Shown here piece after piece: positions 43,576-51,426 of a DNA stretch of 53,056 nucleotides. Below the pieces are notes generated by a model. The model was not told the origin of the DNA. It made no database searches and saw only the letters and a program-made list of their open reading frames with translations. Each line of letters begins with the position of its first letter. Positions within the stretch are counted from its first letter, which is position 1. Source of the DNA: UBA4582 sp013204195 (GTDB taxonomy: Bacteria; Pseudomonadota; Gammaproteobacteria; Pseudomonadales; Azotimanducaceae); contig CAWUUH010000033.1 of assembly GCA_963925735.1 (NCBI GenBank), forward strand, positions 1 through 53,056. Reading direction: 5' to 3'. The position numbers were made by a program, and so were the translations under genes.

Positions 43576-44325
43576 CTAACTGGCTTTCGCCAAATAGGTG
43601 GTTAGTTCATCGGCACCCCCGATTAATTGACCGCCGATAAACACCTGAGGCACCGACATGGAACCTGTCAGACCGCGCATGGCCACCTGATCGATATCAC
43701 GCCCCACCACGATCTCATTGAAGCGAATCTGCTGCGCAGTCAGTAAGTCCTTGGCCCGCTGACAGTGGGGACAACCTATTCGACTGATGACTGCCACAGG
43801 TTCTGGCGCCTTGGCACTGGCATTGATATAGGCCAGCATCGTATCCGCATCAGATACCGTGAACGGATCCCCTGGCAGGTCAGGTTCGACAAACATTTTG
43901 TCGACGACGCCGTTTTTAACCAGCATCGAATAACGCCAAGAGCGCTTGCCGAAGCCCAGGTCTTCCTTATCAACCAGCATACCCATGCCGGCAGTGAAGT
44001 GACCGTTGCCATCGGGGATTACCCGGACCTTCTCGATCCCCTGGTCCCGCTGCCAAGCCTGCATCACAAAGCCATCATTGACGCTGACACAGACGATCTC
44101 ATCCACACCATTGGCCGCAAAGACCGGCGCCAGCTCCTCGTAACGGGGTAGGTGAGTGGCTGAACAGGTGGGCGTGAAAGCACCGGGCAGCGAAAACACC
44201 ACCACTGTTTTGCCGTCGAACAGCGCCTGGCTGGTGACATCCTGCCAGCCGGCGTCATCGCGGGTTCGAAAAGTCACATTGGGTACGGCTTGCCCTTCTT
44301 TGTTGCTCACGGTATTCATGGTCAT
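43576..44325 (-). CDS. Peroxiredoxin-glutaredoxin hybrid
   Basis: 249 aa. An N-terminal type-II/Prx5-like peroxiredoxin domain has the peroxidatic Cys54 in PGAFTPTCSATHLP. The glutaredoxin domain (about 172-249) has the redox pair in RIGCPHCQRAK (C185, C188) plus SVPQVFIGGQLIGGADEL. The fused enzyme reduces hydrogen and alkyl peroxides using glutathione without separate glutaredoxin. GAGGG precedes two possible ATGs (44325 and 44319). It is divergent from oxyR, so control by OxyR is very likely, and it ends in a strong terminator. Confidence 0.96.
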   Translation of the reverse strand: MTMNTVSNKEGQAVPNVTFRTRDDAGWQDVTSQALFDGKTVVVFSLPGAFTPTCSATHLPRYEELAPVFAANGVDEIVCVSVNDGFVMQAWQRDQGIEKVRVIPDGNGHFTAGMGMLVDKEDLGFGKRSWRYSMLVKNGVVDKMFVEPDLPGDPFTVSDADTMLAYINASAKAPEPVAVISRIGCPHCQRAKDLLTAQQIRFNEIVVGRDIDQVAMRGLTGSMSVPQVFIGGQLIGGADELTTYLAKAS

Positions 44326-44411
44326 ATCCCTCGCATCCTGCCTGTCATCGATTTAGGTTTTTGCACTCGGTAGCGCAATGACGGCCATACTAGAGAGGAA
44401 CTAACGATACA

Positions 44412-44455
44412 TAAAACGAATTGTTTTACTTGTTTCGATCGCTTTAATTGATCGA
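44412..44455. promoter_or_regulatory. Two dyads in the divergent oxyR/peroxiredoxin region (candidate OxyR sites)
   Basis: TAAAAC-GAATT-GTTTTA (44412-44428) and TCGATC-GCTTTAATT-GATCGA (44435-44455) are perfect inverted repeats with centres 25 bp apart, between the two start codons. OxyR binds two adjacent AT-rich dyads, normally about two helical turns apart, so this is the natural candidate operator. The sequence does not match the E. coli consensus closely. Confidence 0.45.
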
Positions 44456-44505
44456 GCTCTCGTTATTGGATAAACTCACCCAAGCAAGAAACGCGAGGGC
44501 GACAC

Positions 44506-45408
44506 ATGCACTTACCACCGATTCGACAACTTCAGTATTTGGTTGCGCTGCAAGAGACGCAACATTTCGGCAATGCCGCCAAGCTAGTGAACGTCACTCA
44601 GTCCACGCTGAGTACCGGCATCAAAGAGCTTGAATCTTCGCTGGGCGTCACGCTGGTGGAGCGTACGAATAAGTCTGTAGCCTTCACCCAGCTCGGCAAG
44701 CAAATCGCTGAACGCAGCCGCGAAATCATTCGCCAGACTCAAGACCTGGTAGATAATGCGCGCTCTTTGTCAGACCCCACGTCGCTACCCGTCCGACTCG
44801 GTGTCATCCCCACCATTGCGCCCTACTCGATCAGTCAATATGTCATGGCGATCGGTCAGCAGTTCGAGAAGCTAAAACTCTATATTCGCGAGGACACCAC
44901 CGCCAACTTGATTCAGGAGTTGTTCGACAATAAGCTCGACTTGGCGCTGTTAGCACTCCCCTATGATGCGGGACAAATTCAAACCCAGGTCATCTATCGC
45001 GAAGGTATGCACCTGGCCTATCATCAAAAAACTCGATTGCTGACGCATTCCGACCATGACTTCGACGCACTCCCAGATGAGAGCCTGCTGTTACTAGATG
45101 ACGGTCATTGCCTAAGAGATCATGCCCTGGCGGGGTGTCGGCTAAAGAACCAGAAAAAGATTCACACCTTTGGCGCCAACAGCTTGCAAATGTTGCTACA
45201 AATGGTTGATAACGATCTGGGCGTCACCCTAATTCCAGACATGGTCATCCAAGCTGGCGTACTGCAAGGCACTCAGATCGCCACCGAACGCTTACCGATT
45301 AAACGGTTCTATCGCGACATTGGGTTTGCCTGGCGCAAGGGCACATCCAGAGAAGAGCTGCTGCGTGGCATGATGGCCCTACTGAGTGTGCCCCAGTTCG
45401 AAGCTTGA
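44506..45408 (+). CDS. oxyR: Hydrogen peroxide-sensing LysR-type regulator
   Basis: 300 aa. An N-terminal LysR helix-turn-helix (about 1-62: LPPIRQLQYLVALQETQHFG, NVTQSTLSTGIKELES) and substrate-binding-like domain. The redox switch cysteines are C202 and C211 in DDGHCLRDHALAGCRL, nine apart as in OxyR C199/C208. GAGGG seven bases before the ATG. It should activate the divergent peroxiredoxin-glutaredoxin gene under peroxide. Confidence 0.95.
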   Translation: MHLPPIRQLQYLVALQETQHFGNAAKLVNVTQSTLSTGIKELESSLGVTLVERTNKSVAFTQLGKQIAERSREIIRQTQDLVDNARSLSDPTSLPVRLGVIPTIAPYSISQYVMAIGQQFEKLKLYIREDTTANLIQELFDNKLDLALLALPYDAGQIQTQVIYREGMHLAYHQKTRLLTHSDHDFDALPDESLLLLDDGHCLRDHALAGCRLKNQKKIHTFGANSLQMLLQMVDNDLGVTLIPDMVIQAGVLQGTQIATERLPIKRFYRDIGFAWRKGTSREELLRGMMALLSVPQFEA

Positions 45409-45414
45409 ATGCAC

Positions 45415-46200
45415 TTAAAGCGGAATTCCTGGGAATTGGGCCGATCGTGTGCCCTCAATTGGGTGGTTACTGGCTGCATGGTAGGTAAAGACCAAGGAAA
45501 ATTTCGTCTCCGGGCTACGATTTCTGCCCGCCGCATGAAATAACTTACTGTGAAAAAACAGTACGTCACCCTTCTCCAGCGGCACCGGCTTGGCTCGAGC
45601 AATCAGGGCCTTGTTGTCCGCCAGGTCTGGTCGCAAAAACAACGCCGCATCAAAGCGGCCCGGCTCGAAGTCCAGTGTATGGGTACCGGGAATCACTCTC
45701 AGGCATCCATTCTCAGTGGTTTCGTCACCCACAGCCAACCAAACACTGATCAGGTTGCGCTCATCAAAGGCCCAGTAACGATTATCTTGATGCCACAGGG
45801 TGGCACTACTGTACCCCGGTTGTTTCGTCATGATGCAGTTATGATGGCACTGAGATAAGACATTATCCGGCGAGTCCAGCAGCGCCTGCAACGTCTGTTT
45901 AACGCCTTCACTGACCGCCCAGTCACGAACAACATCACCCCGCGAATAAGCATGCAACAGGCGCCGACAGGTGTCTCCACCGGGCGCCTCTTTCGACTTG
46001 GGCGCACCTGGATATTGCAGGTCGGCCTCATACTCGATGGGCGCCAAATTGACCTCGAGATGGGTTTGCGCCATCTCAACGATGGCGTCACAAGTCGCCG
46101 CATCGGTCAGACCTCGACGGACCAGATAGCCATCGCGATGAAATATTGCCAACTCCTGAGGAGTCAGTCCATTCATGACAGTTGGGCTCAAACTGCTCAT
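45415..46200 (-). CDS. Phytanoyl-CoA dioxygenase (PhyH)-family protein
   Basis: 261 aa. Fe(II)/2-oxoglutarate dioxygenase fold: the His-x-Asp metal motif is LWHQDNRYW (about 133-141) and the distal His lies in LFFHSKLFHAAGRN (about 215-228) with an Arg following. FHRDGYLVRRGL near residue 20 is the usual PhyH start. It hydroxylates a small or lipid-derived substrate; which one is not visible. Its ATG overlaps the stop of the upstream secreted HEAT-like gene by four bases (ATGA). Confidence 0.9.
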   Translation of the reverse strand: MSSLSPTVMNGLTPQELAIFHRDGYLVRRGLTDAATCDAIVEMAQTHLEVNLAPIEYEADLQYPGAPKSKEAPGGDTCRRLLHAYSRGDVVRDWAVSEGVKQTLQALLDSPDNVLSQCHHNCIMTKQPGYSSATLWHQDNRYWAFDERNLISVWLAVGDETTENGCLRVIPGTHTLDFEPGRFDAALFLRPDLADNKALIARAKPVPLEKGDVLFFHSKLFHAAGRNRSPETKFSLVFTYHAASNHPIEGTRSAQFPGIPL

Positions 46201-46745
46201 TTGGCATGCCTGCGATCAATGCTCACAGCTCGCGCTTCCCAGTCCTGGGCAATCGCCGCTCGATAAACCGCCAACACCTCACGACTCGTCTCCGTATCTA
46301 ACCGCTGCAAACACGCCGCAGTTTGAACGCGCAAATGCGGGTCAGCTTCGCGCAGCAATGGCACCAACGCGGCTTCCAAGGCGGCCGCGCGACTCTCATG
46401 AAACGCAGCACACAAACCATCCACGCCGCGCCGACGGGATACAACCGCGGTTGAAGCCTGCGTACTTTGGATAAAAAACCGCCAGACATCTTCATTCGGG
46501 AAGGCTGTGAGCGACGCCGCCGCGCGGGCTCTGACATAGTCCAATTGATCTGCGTCCTGAGCGATATCAAGCAGCGTTCGCCAACTGTCCACAGGCAACC
46601 CTGCCAGCCTTTCTCGGTCTAGCTGCCATTCATAGCCCTGCAAGGAGGCCAAAACCTGCTCAGTCTCAGTCGCGGCAGACACCGTGGCACTCATGCCCAT
46701 CAGCAAAAATGCCAGATACAGTCTCGACAACATTATCATCAACAT
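46197..46745 (-). CDS. Secreted HEAT-like small protein
   Basis: 182 aa, GGAG seven bases before the ATG. A signal peptide (LSRLYLAFLLMGMSATVSAA) is followed by helical repeat-like segments (YVRARAAASLTAF, AALVPLLREADPHLRVQTAACLQRL) resembling HEAT repeats. No catalytic motif. Four-base overlap with the PhyH gene means the two are translationally coupled, although one is exported and the other cytoplasmic. Confidence 0.75.
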   Translation of the reverse strand: MLMIMLSRLYLAFLLMGMSATVSAATETEQVLASLQGYEWQLDRERLAGLPVDSWRTLLDIAQDADQLDYVRARAAASLTAFPNEDVWRFFIQSTQASTAVVSRRRGVDGLCAAFHESRAAALEAALVPLLREADPHLRVQTAACLQRLDTETSREVLAVYRAAIAQDWEARAVSIDRRHAK

Positions 46746-46894
46746 CCTGAAGCTCCACCGAAAACGTTAATCATACGGACATTTTGCCAGCTACGCGCTA
46801 CATTGTCTTTGCCGCCAATAGGAAATATGCGCTAACGTGGCTGGACGATCTGCGACATCCTGCAACTCTACAATCAACTCAAAGAGGAAGCGTT

Positions 46895-47296
46895 ATGGCA
46901 AAGTCAGTCGAGGTGAGTCAATACATGCAGCACAAGCCCGTCACCGTGATGGCGGATATGAACATTTATGACGCTTCCCGGAAAATCCTAGAGAACAAAG
47001 TCTCGGGCGTGGTGGTCGTCGATGCAGACAACAACCTGGTGGGCATGCTCTCGGAACTCGATTGCCTGCGCGCCCTGATCACTTCCGTTTACAACGGCGC
47101 TGATCCAGGCGGCGCGCTAGTCAGCGAGATAATGACCACAGAGGTTGAAGTCAACCAGCCTACTGATGACATCGTCACAGTCGCAACATCCATGCTGGAT
47201 CATAAACATCGGCGTCGACCAATCGTCGTTGACGGTAAACTTGTCGGTCAACTGACCTGTCGCCAAATACTCGGCGCCATCAAGGACTTCAACTGA
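46895..47296 (+). CDS. CBS-domain pair protein
   Basis: 133 aa from the ATG at 46895, with GAGGA seven bases upstream; the frame to 46784 adds 37 residues without a ribosome site. Two CBS motifs fill the protein (VSQYMQHKPVTVMADMNI to VVVDADNNLVGMLSELDCLR, and VSEIMTTEVEVNQPTDDI to RRRPIVVDGKLVGQLTCRQIL). It probably binds an adenine nucleotide and regulates a partner; no partner gene is adjacent. Confidence 0.92.
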   Translation: MAKSVEVSQYMQHKPVTVMADMNIYDASRKILENKVSGVVVVDADNNLVGMLSELDCLRALITSVYNGADPGGALVSEIMTTEVEVNQPTDDIVTVATSMLDHKHRRRPIVVDGKLVGQLTCRQILGAIKDFN

Positions 47297-47443
47297 CGAG
47301 GACCGCCAAATTCAACAAAACAGCCCCTGAAATCATAAGAGCCGGGCATTCACGACGATCAACTCGTCATGCTTTACCGGAACAAATCATGACGCCATGA
47401 CCCGCCACATCGACACAGCGCGGCCAGACTCTGCATGATCAGC

Positions 47444-47463
47444 CGCTGCCTGAACAGGCAGCG
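47444..47463. repeat. 20-bp perfect palindrome (CGCTGCCTG-AA-CAGGCAGCG)
   Basis: Nine-base arms with a 2-nt centre; it can form a cruciform or, in RNA, a stem with a minimal loop after loss of inner pairs. It is 20 bp before the tandem repeats. Confidence 0.9.
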
Positions 47464-47482
47464 TTGGCGCCGCTTTCGAGCG

Positions 47483-47542
47483 GATGGTGATGCAGATGGC
47501 GATGCAGATAGTGAAGCAGATAGTGAAGCAGATAGTGAAATG
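47483..47542. repeat. 12-bp tandem repeat, five units
   Basis: Units GATGGTGATGCA, GATGGCGATGCA, GATAGTGAAGCA twice, then GATAGTGAAATG. Period 12 keeps the reading frame and on the plus strand would read D-G-D-A/D-S-E-A; on the minus strand it reads S-A-S-L-type. No supported gene contains it. Confidence 0.9.
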
Positions 47543-47583
47543 TTGCTGATCGTGACGCGGATGCGCTCGCGTTCGATCAGCAA
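47543..47583. repeat. 10-bp inverted repeat (TTGCTGATCG...CGATCAGCAA)
   Basis: Perfect 10-base arms at 47543-47552 and 47574-47583 with a 21-nt GC-rich loop. It starts directly after the last tandem unit. Confidence 0.88.
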
Positions 47584-47661
47584 CGATTCGCTTTACTGCT
47601 CAAGACAGGGTCGTCAAAAAAATCGACGAGACACGGTTAGTCCGCTTCAACTAAGGCTTTT

Positions 47662-48342
47662 TTAGGTCGGCAGGGCATTCAATGTCGTTTCTAACAGGTG
47701 CGCTGTGTCATTAAACCCTCTGACGATCATTTTCCCTTCAACCATCACTATTTGACTGATTGAACCATTGTCGCAGCCGTTAAATGCAAAGTGCGCCGAA
47801 CCGGAGGCATGGGACAAGATATGCCCGACAATGCCACCATGCACAACGGCAACGATCAGCTGATCTGGGTGGCGTGCCGCGATCTTCCCCAAAGCTCTTT
47901 CGACTCGAGCATGAATCTGCGCTCTGGACTCTGCACCGGGAATCGCATCCCAGCGTTGCTCGGCCTGCATCTGCTGGTAAATCGGGTCATTATCAAAGGC
48001 CTTGATCCGCAGCAAGCCCCCTTCCCAATCACCCAAGTGAACTTCCCGCAGATCAGGCTCCTCGATAGGCTCAAGTCCTAGATGGCCGGCTAGGGGCGCC
48101 GCGGTCTCATGAGTGCGGGTCAAATTGGTGACGTAGATAGCGTCTATAGGCAAGTGTCGAAGTCTTTCACCAACTCGTTCTGCCTGCTCTCGCCCAGCAT
48201 TAGCGAGTTCAGGATCACCTTGCCCAGCCACGAGGGGAAAGGGATTTTCAAGACTCGCAGCACGAGATTCGCCATGGCGGACCAAGAGTATCTGCGTTGC
48301 ACCTTTAGGCGCGGTAAATCGGTGTTGTCGGTATTCTTTCAT
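47662..48342 (-). CDS. Histidine phosphatase-family protein
   Basis: 226 aa; AGGG precedes the ATG. Phosphoglycerate-mutase-like fold with the catalytic LLVRHGES (R22-H23-G24), the RTHETA segment (about 80), Glu in LREVHLGDWEGG (about 100) and the second His in VAVVHGGIVGHIL (about 168). It is a phosphatase or mutase acting on a small phospho-compound; substrate unknown. Convergent with the CBS gene. Confidence 0.92.
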   Translation of the reverse strand: MKEYRQHRFTAPKGATQILLVRHGESRAASLENPFPLVAGQGDPELANAGREQAERVGERLRHLPIDAIYVTNLTRTHETAAPLAGHLGLEPIEEPDLREVHLGDWEGGLLRIKAFDNDPIYQQMQAEQRWDAIPGAESRAQIHARVERALGKIAARHPDQLIVAVVHGGIVGHILSHASGSAHFAFNGCDNGSISQIVMVEGKMIVRGFNDTAHLLETTLNALPT

Positions 48343-48527
48343 CGCCTTGCCCTACCTGCCGCTATTGAACCTGGGAGTCTAACAAATTTCCGCGCCTTAC
48401 CCGCAGAAAAAACCCCGATGGAATTGCTGCGCACAGCAACCAAAATCCTTGCTAGTATGCGGTAACAGAGTGCAACCTTAGATCAATCCACACATCACAC
48501 ATATTACATAATACAAGGCAGACAACG

Positions 48528-50078
48528 ATGAGCTGGGATAAAGAGATTGACGAACTTCATCATCGCGGGACTCTCGCAGAGGCCATGGGCGGCGCGGACA
48601 AAGTCGCTCGCCAACATGAATTTGGCAAACTGACGATTCGAGAGCGGGTTGACGCCATTGTTGACCCAGGCAGCTTTCACGAAGTAGGCAAACTCGCCGG
48701 CGTTGGGCAATACGATAATGACGGCAACCTAGTGAGCTTCACGCCCTCAAACTATATCTTTGGCACGGCCGAGATTGATGGCCGAGCAGTGATGATCTCA
48801 GGCGATGACTTTACCGTTCGCGGCGGATCTGCCGATGCGTCTATCGGCGCCAAGCGCATGCAAGCCGAAGGGCTAGCGCTGGAACTGGGCTTGCCCCACA
48901 TCCGACTGGTAGATGGCATGGGCGGTGGTGGCTCGGTAAAGACCATTGAAACCGCCGGGCGAACTTACATTCCTCAGATCGCCGGCTGGGACACCATTGT
49001 CGGCCACTTGGGCGTGGCACCATCTGTGTCCCTGGCCCTCGGATCTGTCGCCGGTATCGGCGCCGCACGGGTGACGACGTCTCATTACTCGGTAATCGTC
49101 AAAGATACTGCGCAAATGATGATTGCTGGGCCCGCCCTCGTGGACTGGGCCAGCCTGGGGGATGTTAGCAAGGAAGAATTAGGATCCAGCCGAATCCATA
49201 CCCGTAACGGCGCGATTGACGATGAGGCTGAGTCAGAAGCCCAGGCCTTTGCTATGGCCCGACGTTTTCTGTCCTACTTGCCTTCTAACGTCGATGCATT
49301 GCCACCCAGGGTGGCCTGTCATGATCCCGTCGATCGTCGCGACGAACAACTCATGAACATCATTCCTCGAGACCCGCGAAAGGTCTACAAGATGCGCAAA
49401 ATCATCAATAGCGTCTTCGATCAGGATTCGTTCTTTGAGATTGGCAAGCAATGGGGTAAGTCCATCATTTGCGGTTTGGCGCGGCTCAATGGCATTCCTG
49501 TGGCGGTGTTTGCCGAGGATGCCATGATCTATGGCGGTGCCTGGACAGCCGATGCCAGTCGCAAGCTGGTTCGACACTGTGACCTGGCCTCAACCTTCCA
49601 CCTACCCTTAATTCACCTGATCGACTGCCCCGGATTTTTGATCGGCAAAGAATCTGAAGAAAGCGCCACCATACGTTTTGGCTCACAGGCCTTAGCTGCC
49701 CTCGGCCAGACCACGGTGCCCTTCTGCAGTGTTGTGGTACGCAAGGCATTCGGGGTTGCGGGGGCCTCGAACAAAAAACCTGGCAAGCATCACTTTCGAA
49801 TCGCCTGGCCCTCTGGCGACTGGGGTTCGCTGCCCATCGAAGGCGGGATTGAGGTTGCCTATAAAGCCGAGCTGGCCGAAGTCAGTGATTACGACGCCCA
49901 TTTGGCCGAGATCAAACAGCGCCTCAATCGACTACGCTCACCATTCCGGTCTGCGGAATTTTTTGAAATTGAGGAGATCATTGACCCTCGAGATACGCGC
50001 CTACATCTCTGTCGTTGGGCCAAGCTCGTGGCTGGCACCGTCAGCACAGGATCGACCCAGTTTTCTTATCGACCCTAA
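48528..50078 (+). CDS. Acyl-CoA carboxylase carboxyltransferase (beta) subunit
   Basis: 516 aa, normal for the PccB/AccD4-type carboxyltransferase. The N- and C-terminal crotonase-like halves show FGKLTIRERVDAIVDPGSF, the DDFTVRGGSADASIGAKR block, LVDGMGGGGSVKTIE, LGSVAGIGAARVTTSHY, MMIAGPALVDWASLG, and in the second half LIHLIDCPGFLIGKESEES and RKAFGVAGASNKKPG. It transfers carboxyl from carboxybiotin to an acyl-CoA such as propionyl- or acetyl-CoA. No biotin carboxylase/BCCP subunit is adjacent, so the partner must be elsewhere. Substrate cannot be assigned from sequence alone. Confidence 0.93.
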   Translation: MSWDKEIDELHHRGTLAEAMGGADKVARQHEFGKLTIRERVDAIVDPGSFHEVGKLAGVGQYDNDGNLVSFTPSNYIFGTAEIDGRAVMISGDDFTVRGGSADASIGAKRMQAEGLALELGLPHIRLVDGMGGGGSVKTIETAGRTYIPQIAGWDTIVGHLGVAPSVSLALGSVAGIGAARVTTSHYSVIVKDTAQMMIAGPALVDWASLGDVSKEELGSSRIHTRNGAIDDEAESEAQAFAMARRFLSYLPSNVDALPPRVACHDPVDRRDEQLMNIIPRDPRKVYKMRKIINSVFDQDSFFEIGKQWGKSIICGLARLNGIPVAVFAEDAMIYGGAWTADASRKLVRHCDLASTFHLPLIHLIDCPGFLIGKESEESATIRFGSQALAALGQTTVPFCSVVVRKAFGVAGASNKKPGKHHFRIAWPSGDWGSLPIEGGIEVAYKAELAEVSDYDAHLAEIKQRLNRLRSPFRSAEFFEIEEIIDPRDTRLHLCRWAKLVAGTVSTGSTQFSYRP

Positions 50079-50108
50079 GCATTAACAGGCATTAACAAGC
50101 ATTAAGCC
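50079..50108. repeat. 10-bp tandem repeat (GCATTAACA), three units
   Basis: GCATTAACAG, GCATTAACAA and GCATTAAGCC follow the carboxylase stop codon directly, in the 62-bp gap to the convergent haem-motif gene. Confidence 0.8.
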
Positions 50109-50140
50109 GCAGCCTATCTCAACCGCCGTCAAGGGCAAAA

Positions 50141-51322
50141 CTAGGGTTTCACGCCCTTGACGCGGTTGCGCATGGTGTCCAGCCGCTGCTGAATTTGCAC
50201 AGGCACGAAGGTACCGGCGGAGCCTGAAAACGAGGTCGTCACTAGCGTCTCGTACTCACTCAAGCATTTTTGCCCATAGGCATGAGCGGGATATTGCGCA
50301 ATACATTGCTCGAGATAGCGTCGCGATAATGAATCAAAAAACTGATAGTTCAACGCCCGATCACTGACCGCAAGCCAATAATATAGCCGCGGCATTTCCG
50401 CGGCATCGGCGGCACTCCCCAGCAAACGATTCAGCTCACCACGGATCACCATCCAATAAGCGGTTTGACCATGCCAGTTCAGACCGGCCTGAATCGTCGG
50501 CCAGCGCAGGCGCAAAAAAGTATCCAGTTCGAGAATGCTTTTCTTATGGAGTGGCGAGGCGGCTTTCGGCGCCAACTGCACCTGCCGCAATACTTCAATC
50601 CAGTCGCCCAACTGCGCGAGTTCCGCACCATCGCCTTTACCCAAGCCCCGCAAAAGCTCGAGCTGCTGGATGCCAGCGCCCAAATCAGCCTTAACCTCAA
50701 CCTCGATAATCAAAATCCTGTTAAGCGCCTTTGACCTGTCATCTGGGGTGCTCGCGTTAGCATCCAAAACATTAGCAAAGGAAACCAATGCAGATTCATA
50801 GTCTCGAGTCAGGTAGCTATACTCACCCGCCAAAAACTCATCTAGCGCCTTAATTTTACTGATTCCAAGAATGCGCCGAGATTGTTTGTCCTGCGTGTGG
50901 CAGGCAGCACAGAGCTCGAAGGTTTCAGTCAGACTGGACTTCACAAACTTCAGATTAGCGACGTCAGTCATCTCTAGCGCCTGCGCCAGACTTTCACGCA
51001 ACATGTCATAAGGCTGCTGATAGGTGCGGCTATAGTCGCCGGGCGCCTGCTGCAAATGCGGTTGAGCCTGATCGAGTAATTGCCCCAGGCGCTGCATGTT
51101 CTGACGCAGGGCTTCACGGTCTACAGACTCAGCGTGCAAGCTCGGCAGTATCAACAACAGTTGGTCACCAATCTGGGTCATATCTGCATGCAGCCCATCA
51201 TTAGTTCCTTCAATTGACCCTTCATGAGTAACGGGCATATCGTCAGCAGCGGTTGTCGGCATGCTCGCCAAGACAGAAAAACTAAACAGTACTGACAGAC
51301 AAACCAGGCGGCGAAGTGGCAT
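50141..51322 (-). CDS. Exported protein with one c-type haem motif
   Basis: 393 aa from the ATG at 51322, where a clean signal peptide begins (PLRRLVCLSVLFSFSVLASMPTTA); the longer frame to 51427 would put 35 hydrophilic residues before it. A CAACH haem-binding motif lies at about residue 138 in FELCAACHTQDKQ. The rest is helical with TPR-like character and no known domain. Periplasmic, possibly electron carrier or sensor. It lies 104 bp downstream of the acyl-CoA dehydrogenase on the same strand. Confidence 0.75.
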   Translation of the reverse strand: MPLRRLVCLSVLFSFSVLASMPTTAADDMPVTHEGSIEGTNDGLHADMTQIGDQLLLILPSLHAESVDREALRQNMQRLGQLLDQAQPHLQQAPGDYSRTYQQPYDMLRESLAQALEMTDVANLKFVKSSLTETFELCAACHTQDKQSRRILGISKIKALDEFLAGEYSYLTRDYESALVSFANVLDANASTPDDRSKALNRILIIEVEVKADLGAGIQQLELLRGLGKGDGAELAQLGDWIEVLRQVQLAPKAASPLHKKSILELDTFLRLRWPTIQAGLNWHGQTAYWMVIRGELNRLLGSAADAAEMPRLYYWLAVSDRALNYQFFDSLSRRYLEQCIAQYPAHAYGQKCLSEYETLVTTSFSGSAGTFVPVQIQQRLDTMRNRVKGVKP

Positions 51323-51426
51323 AAAAAGGTCCAATAGCGAAAAATCCAAGAGCAAAACCTGGCGCAGCCTAGCGCGGCTCAGCGACCAATGCCCCTGACT
51401 CAGATCAAATGTCAGCAAGGCAGGCA

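Larger units (their letters stand above)
47297..47661. other. 365-bp structured intergenic region
   Basis: Between convergent CBS and histidine-phosphatase genes. It contains a 20-bp perfect palindrome, a 12-bp tandem repeat and a 10-bp inverted repeat (see separate entries and findings). Open frames crossing it are repeat-driven and not supported as genes. Confidence 0.6.

Noticed and set aside
47374..47665. Small frames on both strands with SASL or DSEA repeats
   Set aside because: They are direct translations of the 12-bp tandem repeat, begin in or near the palindrome and lack ribosome sites.
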